Of a stretch of DNA of 64,000 nt, positions 38,905 to 47,800 are shown one piece after another. Source of the stretch: Anser cygnoides (taxonomy: Eukaryota > Chordata > Aves > Anseriformes > Anatidae); NCBI RefSeq assembly GCF_040182565.1, contig NC_089895.1, positions 7,486,001-7,550,000 of the forward strand. The letters are read 5' to 3'. The notes under the pieces are model-generated. The model saw only the letters and a program-made list of their open reading frames with translations, was not told the DNA's origin and made no database searches. A program made the translations under genes and the position numbers. The number at the start of each line of letters is the position of its first letter. Position 1 is the stretch's first letter.

Positions 38905-39858
38905 CCAAACCCAAACCCTAACCCAAACATAAACATACACGAAAACCAAAAGCAAAACCTGAACCCAAACCCAGACCTGAAGCTGAACCCTAACCCTAAA
39001 CCTAACCTGAAACCTAACCCTAAATGTAAACCTAAGCCAAACATTAACCCTAAATTTAACCCAAACCCTAACTCTTCTAACCCAAACCCTAACCTGAAAC
39101 AAAACCCTAACCAAGCTAACTCTAACCCTAAATCGAACCCCTGACCCTAAATCTAAACCTAACCCTAAATCTAACCCTAACCTTAAATCTAACCCTAACC
39201 CCAACCCTAAATCTAACCCCTAACCCCAAAGTTAACCCCTAATCCTAAATCTAGCCCTAACCCTAAGTCTAACCCCTAACCCTAACCCTAAATCTAACCC
39301 TAACCCTGACCCTAAATCTAACCCTGACCCTAAATCTAAATCTAACCCTAAATCTAACCCCTGGCCCTAAATCTAACCCTAAACCTAACCCTAAATCTAA
39401 CCCTAACCCCAACCCTAAATCTAACCCCTAACCCCAAATTTAACCCCAATCCTAAATCTAAATCTAGCCCTAAATCTAACCCTAACCCTAACCCTAAATC
39501 TAACCCTAAACCTAACCCTAAATCTAACCCTAACCCCAACCCTAAATCTAACCCCTAACCCCAAATTTAACCCCTAATCCTAAATCTAAATCTAGCCCTA
39601 ACCCTAAATCTAACCCCTAACCCTAAATCTAACCCTAAATCTAAATCTAACCCTAACCCTGACCCTAAATCTAACCCTAACCCTGACCCTAAATCTAACC
39701 CCTAACCCTAAATCTAACCCTAACCCTGACCCTAAATCTAACCCCTAACCCTAAATCTAACCCCTAACCCTAAATCTAACCCCTGACCCTAAATCTAACC
39801 CCTGACCCTAAATCTAACCCTAACCCCGACCCTAACCCTAACCCCGACCCCAACCCAG
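38905..39858. repeat. Degenerate interstitial telomere-like array, (CCCTAA)n and variants
   Basis: About 950 bp composed almost wholly of CCCTAA and close variants: CCCTAAATCTAA, CCCCTAA, CCCTGA and CCCAAA. The plus strand carries the C-rich telomere strand, so the G-rich TTAGGG strand is minus. The left 80 bp are the most diverged (Asn/Pro codon-like AACCCA/AACCTA) and the centre is closest to the vertebrate motif. It ends about 80 bp before the TPRG1L start codon, directly against the GC boxes. It opens a spurious 312-codon minus-strand frame. Confidence 0.95.
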
Positions 39859-39860
39859 CA

Positions 39861-39935
39861 CCCAAGCCCCGCCCCCTCCCGAGTTACCCCAAGCCCCGCC
39901 CCCTCGCCCCGGCCCCGCCCCTCCCGCGCCGCCGC
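39861..39935 (+). promoter_or_regulatory. TPRG1L core promoter with duplicated GC boxes
   Basis: An 18-bp direct repeat, CCCAAGCCCCGCCCCCTC, occurs at 39861-39878 and 39888-39905 (27-bp period). Each copy contains a GC box suitable for Sp/KLF factors, and a further GC box follows at about 39911-39920. There is no TATA box. The stretch lies just 5' of the TPRG1L ATG, between the telomere-like array and exon 1, and begins a CpG island reaching about 40330. Confidence 0.7.
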
Positions 39936-39936
39936 C

Positions 39937-40119
39937 ATGTTGCCGCTGGGCGATGCGGCGGGCGGCCCCCCGGGGGGCTGCGGCCCCGCGGCCGTGCTGG
40001 GGGTGGCGGCCCCGGTGCCGCTGTCCCCCCGCGGCCCCCCCGCCCGGCAGAGCCTGCGGCCGCTGCCCGTGCGCAACGCCACCCGCCGCGGCCGCCTGCG
40101 GGACTTCTTCGTGTTCCGG
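39937..40119 (+). CDS. TPRG1L: TPRG1L coding exon 1
   Basis: 61 codons from MLPLGDAAGG to RDFFVFR, followed by a GTAGGG donor in phase 0. It is extremely GC-rich. The N-terminal half is low-complexity Gly/Pro/Ala; conservation with the family starts near SLRPLPV. Confidence 0.93.
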
Positions 40120-42867
40120 GTAGGGCCCGGCTCGGTCCCCCCCCCGGTCCCCCCCCGGTCCCCCCTCACCTCACCGCCCCCGTCCCGTTCCTCTCCCCGC
40201 AGCCCGGAGCCGTCGAGCAGGCGGTCGGCGAGATCCGCGCCGTGCTGACGCCCGCCGAGGACGGGGAGGTGCAGAGCGTGTGGCTGCTGGCGGAGTAAGG
40301 GGGGCTGGGGGGGGGGTAAGGGGGGCTGGGGGGGTCTGGGACGGGCTAAAGGTGGGTCCTGCCCCTCGCCGGTGAGCGGGGCTGAACGGGGAAGAACGTA
40401 GTGTGAGGGGCTGGGGGCCAAGCAGGAGCTGCAGCTGTCCGCAGACAACACCAAGCCCCCATCTCTGAGCCCCCGGCCCCGATTTCCAAGCCCCCGGCCC
40501 CAGTCTCCCAGCCCCACCTGCAGGCAGCGGGGCCAGCTCCAGGCCTTCCCCCCCGGCACACCTCAGGGCGGCAGGGAACGCGCCCTGTCACCTAGAAAGG
40601 CTGTGTCCAACCCCTGTTTGTAATTACCGTTACACTACGAGAATGATTGTGGTCTCATCAGCTTTATGTTTCCATTCCCGGTGAAACAACGTTTATTAAT
40701 TTTTGCAAGACAGTGAAAGCGGTAAAAATAAGCTCTAGTAGGTTTCAAGTTTGAATGCTGAATTCATCGCCCTTAGAGTGAAAGTAGGACCAGCTTTAGA
40801 CGCCCTGAGGATGAGATTGTGGCACAGCTGTGGTGGTTCAAGAAGGTAGTGTGGCAAAACACGCAGGGAAAGGTAAGATCTGATGTTAAACGTGAAGAAA
40901 CTGAGCAGTTGTGGGTGTACAGATGCTCTTACAGATTAGTACGTTAAGTCACACCACAAACATAGCAGTTATAAAAGACTTTTTCTCCCCTGGACATGCA
41001 CAACTGCAGTTATTCATTTAGTAAACGTGGCAGCGGGCTAAGGGCACAGCATCGAACCCTTCACTTCCTGGAGAGCTGTTGGAAACTCACCTGCCCCAAT
41101 TAGCACTGGGTCCCTGAATTGTAGCAGTTGTAGCACTTGGGCTCAGGCAGCATGAGATAGCGCTAGAGCTCTTCCTCAGTATCTTCTGGCCTGCTCTGAT
41201 GTTCTTAATGTTTTCTGATGTTGTTCCATTTCTGTGCTGGGACATTCAACCTCTTACCAGACTCGATGATTCCAAGCAAAGGCTACAATGGAAAATCTGG
41301 CCTAAAACTTCAGTTTGTTCTCCTTAGCAGCTCTTCCGTCCCATCAGGCTGTACAATGTTTCTAGCCAGCCAAGATGCCTGCTAAAGCTTGATCTTGTTA
41401 CCTTACCAGAATTGATCACTGGAACAACGAGAAGGAGCGTCTCGTTCTCATCACAGATCGGTCCCTTCTGATCTGTAAATACGACTTCATCAGCCTGCAG
41501 TGCCAGCACGTGACGAGGATTTCACTCAATGCAGTTGATACCATCTCTGTAGGAGAGTTTGAGTTCCCACCTAAATCTCTGAACAAGTAAGTTGATGGAG
41601 TAATATTGTAGTGTTACCCTAAGTAGCTTGAGCTGACAGCCTTTAGTTTTAACCATTGGACACGTTTTGAGGATTCTTCCTTTTGCTGGTGTTAACTCAT
41701 TTACTGCGTTTACAGTTACTGAAGCTTCATTGGAAGATCAGAGTAGCTGTGGTCTTGCTTGGACACTTACTAGTTGCATTAAAAGCGAGTTGCTCAAGGA
41801 CAAGACTGGTAGATTTGGGAGAAGTTCACTGCCGTTTCGTAACGCAGTAAGCAGTAGCAGTACTGTAGCATTATTAAAAAGCCAGGTGTAAAGGTCAGGT
41901 CATACTTAAGTGTAGGTTACTACAGACAGTACGGTTTAGCCTTTGTGTCCGAGATGTCTCATCAGCATAACCTTTTTGCACTCAGCTTATAAGAACGTAT
42001 CCTTACGTGTTGCAGGGATAGAATTATTTAGATGTTTAATTATTTTATCACTTTCCTAGAGAAAAAGCGTATTACCGTACAGTTTAGCTGCCAGTTTTAA
42101 GTAGGACTCTTTCAGAAGGTATGCCGCTAATGAAACTCACTGCAAAGAGTAAAAAATTCTTACTGTATCAATTCTGCTGTCTTCAACCTCAGGCGAGAAG
42201 GTATTGGGGTTCGTATTCAGTGGGACAAGCAAAGCCGTGCCTCCTTCATCAGCCGATGGAACCCGTGGTCGACAAGCGTCCCGTACGCCACCTTCACCGA
42301 ACATCCCATGGCAGATGCTGATGAGAAGATCACATCCCTTTGTCTAGTAAGGGAATCACCTCTTCCATTCTAGATGGCTTCTTGGTATCGTAGGCTGGAT
42401 ACTACTTAGATTATTTTGAAAAGACACAGCAGGTAAATCAAACAGAAGCAGCTAAATCAAAGACAGAACTTAGAGCTGCAAGCTGTGTTTCCCCATTCTC
42501 CATATTAAATGTCAGAAGGTAAAGATTATGACATGCAAGATCCATGACCACTACAGCTGTAGTGTTAGTGCTTTACACTTCAACATCAGCAGCTCTTTGC
42601 CTGTGAAAGCATAATGCTTTTTAAAACAATGGAAAAACATCTTGGTGTTTTGTTTGTCTTTTTTTCTTTCAGTTGGAAAATTTTAAAACCCAGCTAATTC
42701 AAGCTGTGAAGAAGGCCCATAAGGAGTGTCCGTTGCCAGGAAGGGCTAACGGTGTGCTGGTGCTGGAGCGTCCTCTTCTGATCGAAACCTACCTGGGATT
42801 GATGTCCTTCATCAACAATGAAGCCAAACTCGGCTACTCCATGACAAGAGGCAAAATTGGATTTTAA
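39937..42867 (+). CDS. TPRG1L: TPRG1L (tumor protein p63 regulated 1-like; Mover), five coding exons
   Basis: TPRG1L/Mover is a vertebrate synaptic-vesicle-associated protein that binds Bassoon and calmodulin and tunes release probability. Exons 39937-40119, 40203-40294, 41410-41586, 42193-42346 and 42673-42867 join in frame into 266 residues, near the roughly 270 of the human protein. All introns are GT-AG. The conserved body covers most of exons 2-5 and corresponds to the hSac2-type domain of the TPRG1 family. Landmarks are DFFVFRPGAVEQAV, HWNNEKERLVLITD, ICKYDFISLQCQH, IQWDKQSRASF, NPWSTSVPYATF and the C-terminal KLGYSMTRGKIGF, almost identical to human as I remember it. The Ala/Gly/Pro-rich first 45 residues are the variable part. 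The ATG has a perfect GCCGCC Kozak context. The 3' end converges with WRAP73. Confidence 0.96.
40203..40294 (+). CDS. TPRG1L: TPRG1L coding exon 2
   Basis: Follows an 83-bp intron with a C-rich tract ending CCCCGCAG. It encodes PGAVEQAVGEIRAVL to VWLLAE and ends on two bases of a Glu codon at a GTAAGG donor. Confidence 0.93.
41410..41586 (+). CDS. TPRG1L: TPRG1L coding exon 3
   Basis: The acceptor is CTTACCAG. The exon supplies the last base of the split Glu codon, then IDHWNNEKERLVLITDRSLL to FPPKSLN, ending on two bases of Lys at a GTAAGT donor. Confidence 0.94.
42193..42346 (+). CDS. TPRG1L: TPRG1L coding exon 4
   Basis: The acceptor is CAACCTCAG. The exon completes the Lys codon, then REGIGVRIQWDKQSR to DEKITSLCL. 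The donor is GTAAGG after CTA in phase 0, giving Leu where I remember Gln in the human protein. Confidence 0.92.
42673..42867 (+). CDS. TPRG1L: TPRG1L coding exon 5 (terminal)
   Basis: The acceptor TTTTTCTTTCAG is strong. The exon encodes LENFKTQLIQAVKKAHKE to YSMTRGKIGF and ends with TAA at 42865-42867. The LIETYLGLMSFINNEAK stretch is a highly conserved C-terminal signature of the TPRG1 family. Confidence 0.95.
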   Translation: MENFKTQLIQAVKKAHKECPLPGRANGVLVLERPLLIETYLGLMSFINNEAKLGYSMTRGKIGF

Positions 42868-43591
42868 AATTCATTGCATTTAATCTTTTCAAGGGAAGGT
42901 GATTTTATATTAGTCTCCTGGGGAGAGTACACACTGTGGCAGAATATTTGATAATCAAAGGGGAAAAGTTACAGGAATGGAAGGGGGTGGTTGTAGAACT
43001 AATAGGTCCCAGGAGGCCCTGCTTGTTAAGGAAGTCACTAGAATGCACAAGCCAGCTTAACCTGAAGCGGACACAAGGTGGTGTCACTCTTGTTTTGTAT
43101 CTAACTTACAGTTCTTAGTGGGTCTTAGACAGGGCCAGCGAGCAGTTATTATTTCCTCTTCCATTTCTAACTACGTGTTCTTCCTGGTTAATTCCATGTG
43201 ATTGATTTCTGCTGCAAACACTCTACACAGCTATCCAAGATACTGCAGCATGTTCATGCCATATTACAGTGCCCTATACAGTGCCAAATCATGTGGTGTG
43301 CTTGAAATTGTTTAGAGAGGTATTAGTGCCTCCGTTACAGTAATCTTAGCATTTTGATTAATGCCCGTTAAGAATTTTGAAAGCTGTGTCAGTCATTCTT
43401 TAGGAAAGCAGTCAGCAAATTTTGTTAAAACTGTACTGCTGCATCTGCTCAGGAGCAGTGTACACAAACCATTACTTTGTAAACTGAAGTATATGGCTGA
43501 ATATATTAGCTTTTTGTAAAAAAAAATAGTTCCCTCTCTCAATGGAGTCTAACTTGCCATTTTCTTACATGTTTTCTTGCTGCAGCCATAG

Positions 43592-43597
43592 AATAAA
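43592..43597 (+). terminator. TPRG1L poly(A) signal (possible proximal site)
   Basis: A canonical AATAAA about 725 bp after the stop codon could give a shorter 3' UTR. Confidence 0.35.
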
Positions 43598-44126
43598 GAC
43601 TATCTCGAGAGCGTTGCCAAAAGCCTCAAACATTTGCCTTTGAAGTTATTATTTAAAGGAACAGTTTTATAACTTAAAGTAATTCTACTTTGATTAGATT
43701 TATATTCTTTGTAATTTTTCCTAAATTTACTGTGGTTTGGGACTGCAGCAGTACAGGACTTCCTAATACCTAAAAATTTAAGCACTGTGTGTCAGTCTTG
43801 ATATATACATTTCTTGCACTTACCCTCAACTAGTCTCTAGTACCGCATTCCAGGAGGGGTGCAAGAGGTACTCAAACCAGAATTACTCCTGAGATTACTG
43901 TAACAAGCTTTGCCATTGCATAGGACCTTCTATACACCCTGTTCTATCAGAGCATTTGTCTGCGTAACTACAATACTGAGTAAGTGCTGTGCTGCAGTGG
44001 TATTTTCTTGAACTTAAAGTAGATGTGATTTCTGAAATTTATATAAAGCTGAAATCATGATGGAATGCAAAAATCTGCATGCCCCTCTCAATGCATTTTC
44101 TAAGGTATCTATTTATTTTATCTTGC

Positions 44127-44132
44127 AATAAA
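44127..44132 (+). terminator. TPRG1L poly(A) signal (main)
   Basis: A canonical AATAAA is followed within 40 bp by T-rich sequence (TTTGTTCTTTGTTCTTCATT), a fitting downstream element. It is the last signal before the convergent WRAP73 3' end. Confidence 0.75.
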
Positions 44133-44452
44133 GTTAAATGCCAACTAAATTTGTTCTTTGTTCTTCATTTTGTGGAGACTGAGCCTGTCAAATTAAGTAG
44201 CAGAAGAAAAAAAGAGGTGCTCCCTTCCCTTGAAGAATCATAGGCTGGCTACTCAAATGAAAGATAAAGGATGGTCCAACAGCTCTTTCCTTACTGAACA
44301 TTAGATAGCTGGTTCAGAAACTCCCCTTTCAGTTCCCTAGAATATATTCTAGGGCATCAGGTATGATCTTTCTTGGAAAGATTCAGTGAAGTAAATCTAG
44401 GGTAGTACAGGTTTATAGTTAGAGTCATACCAAGTTTGTAACTATCAAAATA

Positions 44453-44458
44453 TTTATT
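44453..44458 (-). terminator. WRAP73 poly(A) signal
   Basis: Plus TTTATT reads AATAAA on the minus strand, about 305 bp after the WRAP73 stop codon and before the TPRG1L 3' end. The two convergent signals are about 320 bp apart. Confidence 0.7.
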
Positions 44459-44761
44459 GGAAATTATCAAATTTAAATAACAGCTATACATTATATACAC
44501 AGATACAATTTTAGGAAGTAAAATTCCCTAGTTGACAAAATTTCAAAGGAAATTCAACTACATGAAAACTAGTTTTCTTAAAATCCAGACTTCATTCTCT
44601 ATGCTTTAGTTGCAACACCATTCAAACATAAACATAGTGCTTTACAGATTGGAGTTTGGTTATACTCCTTCAAATAAATATAAGTACAAAAACCTTCAGA
44701 TTGGGCAATGGGGTTTGACCCTCTTCACCAAATTTGAGAGCATTTTTAATGCAGCTGATAG

Positions 44762-44871
44762 TTATTTCACCTCTTCTCTTTCCAAGTAACACATACAAAA
44801 GTTCTCCTTGCTCAGAAGTGCCATGGAATCTCCAGTAGGATGCCAGCAGAGAGAGACGATCTGGAACTCAC
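44762..44871 (-). CDS. WRAP73: WRAP73 coding exon 12 (terminal)
   Basis: The acceptor is TGTTTCTGCAG. It completes a Gly codon, then EFQIVSLCWHPTGDSMALLS to CYLEREEVK with TAA at 44764-44762. The first bases of the exon, GTGAGTTCC, resemble a donor, but phase and homology fix the acceptor here. Confidence 0.93.
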
Positions 44872-47800
44872 CTGCAGAAACACATCAGAGTTTGTCAGCA
44901 AGAAACCACCTCTTATTCCAGGCCTTTTCATAGGCTAAGTCACACACATTGCAAAAAAATATTCTACTTTAGAAGCTTTAACAGTGTTTGATTTTGTTCC
45001 TGTTATAGTAAGGCCAATCTGCTCTCCAGTATCTCAGTGCAAGTAATCTGTGTTATTGACCATTTCCCCAAAACTGACAGTTACTTTGTACTCCATATAC
45101 AAGCATAATCAAGTTTGGAGACTCATCATTTTAATGCAAACAAATGCCACAAAACTGTCCACTGCTGCAGAGCTGCATGCTCTGATGATCCAGCTGCTAC
45201 TTGTGGAGAGAGGAAAAAGTTGAATCTGATTTATTTTCTGTTTAATAAGCAGAAAGATGTGATCTAGCTAATGGCCTGGTATCACTCACTGCAAACCATA
45301 AAGCTTCTCATAACACAGGCTGACCTAGAGTTCAGGTTCCCATATGTTCTTCCATCTTTATATAGCAGACTTAACACATTTTTCCCTGCTTGTATTTTTG
45401 TAGTTGTAGTTCAGTTGTTTTCAGAATACCTCAAGACATTCTAGTCATTTCAGAGTATTACAACTCTTGGCATTCTGCACAATGACAGTTCCTATCTAAA
45501 CAAACTTATGAGAATGTAAAGCTTAAGAACTCAATATATCACGTGATTAAAGCAACAAGTAAATCATTAGCCCCTGTGCTCCGTCCATGATGTGTTTTAC
45601 TGTGTTTGCTGTCTCATTTCAAATGTCTTTTCAAAGGGTAGAAACCACCTGGTTTTAAGAAGCTCCAAGAACACAGCTAAGCCTTCACACAGTAATGCTT
45701 GGACAAATATAAAAGTGGAAAAGAGGCTTATAAGAAGCTGATGATTGCTTGTGGAAGTAACTGCAGAAAGCTTTACCTTCCATTGGAACCTGCACTGACA
45801 CACATCCAGCTGGGGACCATAAGTAGACTTTGCTATTTCCTGTACACACAGCAAGTCGAGGTTGTCGTGGGTCCCACTGGAAAGATTGGATAGCACACAG
45901 CTGCTCTAGGACTACAGATAGCTTCAGCTTTTGAATGTCCCAGATCCAGACAGCATTAGGAATGTTATCTGTCAGAAAACAAAGAGGCAATCACGTGAAT
46001 AGCAGAAGGAAAAACAGATCTCTCAGCCTTTTTCGAAGCAACTCGGTTTGTCTTCCAGTCCGTCACTGGCTTTTATCAAGTTATTCACAATTCTGCTCCT
46101 GTTAGCAGGCTTTGCCTCTGAACCACAACTTTCGCATCCTGACATAAACAGCCCTCGGGCCTGTCAAAGGGAAAAATTGAATGTTAATCCCACAACTTTT
46201 ACTATTCGTGTTAATCAAAAGTCACACTACGACAGGTTGTGAAGAATTCCGCCTTCCAAAAGACACACTGCATAAATAGAGGAAGTACACAAATCCTTCA
46301 TTTTCCAATACAGTGACCTCATATAGATTTGAGGAAATACAGAACAGACTATTTCTGTTAAATATAAAGCCCAAACCAAGGTAATGTAATGGTAAGCAGG
46401 TCTCACAGCTCGCAATACTTTACACATGCTACACACAACATACGCTGAATTTCCGCTGCAGTTAAGTGTTTACGTAGTAGAGATCCAATTTTAAATAGGC
46501 CCTGAGTCTTTCCACAGAGCAAAATAACTCACCCATTATTGCCCGTTTCTGTAAGAAGACACCACATATAATGAGGAGGTTTCCCCTTTACTAGGGGGCA
46601 GTAGGAACTCACCATTTTTGGTTGCCAGGAAGCAGTTATCTGAACTGAATGCCAACATCCCAATCCCCATTTTGGGATTAGCCCTATCAGCAACTGGTTT
46701 GATATACTGGAAAGAGACCGGCACCTGGGAAATGTCATCTGGAAGTGGAAATAAAAGTGCTTTACTAAACAAGCCTGCATGGACAAAATATTTTTATTCC
46801 AACTGTTAAAAAATCTCTCAAATGATAGGACAGGATTTTACTCTTCTCCAAGATGTTTCAATCAGAAACCTCAGTGGTTTTTAATACATTGCATCTTCAT
46901 ATCGACAGTTTATTGTTCTTACCCTTCTACAAAAAAATGGACTAGAAATCCTAGCAATTCTGAAACTAAACTATGAAAGATATATAAGATGAAATTTTCC
47001 ACTAGTATCTCTAACAAATACCAGTGCAAGGCAAAGGTGAGTTACTGTTACAGTACCACAAAAAATAAGACAGTAAAAACAATAGAAAAATGCTAATTAT
47101 ACATTGTCTACTTTCTGTTTAGTATTTCAGAGTCTGTTGTCTGGGGGTAAGCTTAAAGCATTGCTAGGACTACAGCTTCCCAGACAAAAGCCAAATCCTC
47201 TTTTCTTGCTTTTTTACAAGACCTCATACTAAAGGATTAATCTATCCTAAAACAAATAGCAATGCTGCAACACCTTCCAATTTTTATTTTTTTTTTTTTT
47301 ATAAAAATCACTAAAACTGCCACACACTATGATAAGATTCTTAATTACTAGTCAGGTGAACTATCACTATTATCTGCCACAGTTAATTTAACTCCAAGGC
47401 GTGAAATATTGCACGGGTTGAACAGATCAGAAAAAAACCACACAACGTTAAGATAATTCTTTCAAGCAACTCCAGGACTGAGATCTAGCTATGTCTCCTA
47501 TGCCCAAGCAATTACAGTTTTCTTGTACAATACCCCACTAGCCTTAGCCTGCCTTCAAACCATCCTGCAGACAGCACCCTCGCCAGCAGGGATGCCTACT
47601 GCCCTTGAAGCCCTTCAGTTAACTCCGGAGACTTGAGCAGAGCATCCAGAGGATCCATTCCAATATCAAACAGGCAGAGTTTACCTATGATGTTTATTTA
47701 TAGAAAGACTTCAAATGGCAAGCTCAAGTGTTTCATTTTAGTAAACTTTGGCTTACATTTACTTTGTGTGCTGAAGAGAGAACTAGCCAATGCTCTTGTC

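Larger units (their letters stand above)
40295..42672 (+). other. TPRG1L introns 2-4
   Basis: Intron sequence between coding exons (40295-41409, 41587-42192 and 42347-42672). It holds G-rich runs just after exon 2 and nothing else I can name. Confidence 0.8.
42868..44150 (+). other. TPRG1L 3' UTR
   Basis: About 1.28 kb of AT-rich non-coding sequence from the stop codon to just past the strongest poly(A) signal. The end is inferred from AATAAA at 44127-44132; an earlier signal at 43592-43597 could give a shorter form. Confidence 0.7.

Noticed and set aside
38266..39204. Minus-strand ORF of 312 codons
   Set aside because: Its N-terminal half is the telomere-like repeat read as Val/Arg/Leu-rich sequence, and the rest has no recognisable motif.
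39795..40559. Minus-strand ORF of 254 codons opposite TPRG1L exons 1-2
   Set aside because: It is antisense to real exons and includes telomere-like sequence at its end, so it is a composition artefact.
42121..42321. Plus ORF of 66 codons starting at 42121
   Set aside because: It overlaps TPRG1L exon 4 in a different frame; the correct frame is fixed by the AG at 42191-42192 and the split Lys codon.
44225..44290. Possible second CR1 end (GAATCATAGGCTGG, then GGTCCAACAG)
   Set aside because: Resemblance to the CR1 terminal segment is short and interrupted, so it is too weak to call.
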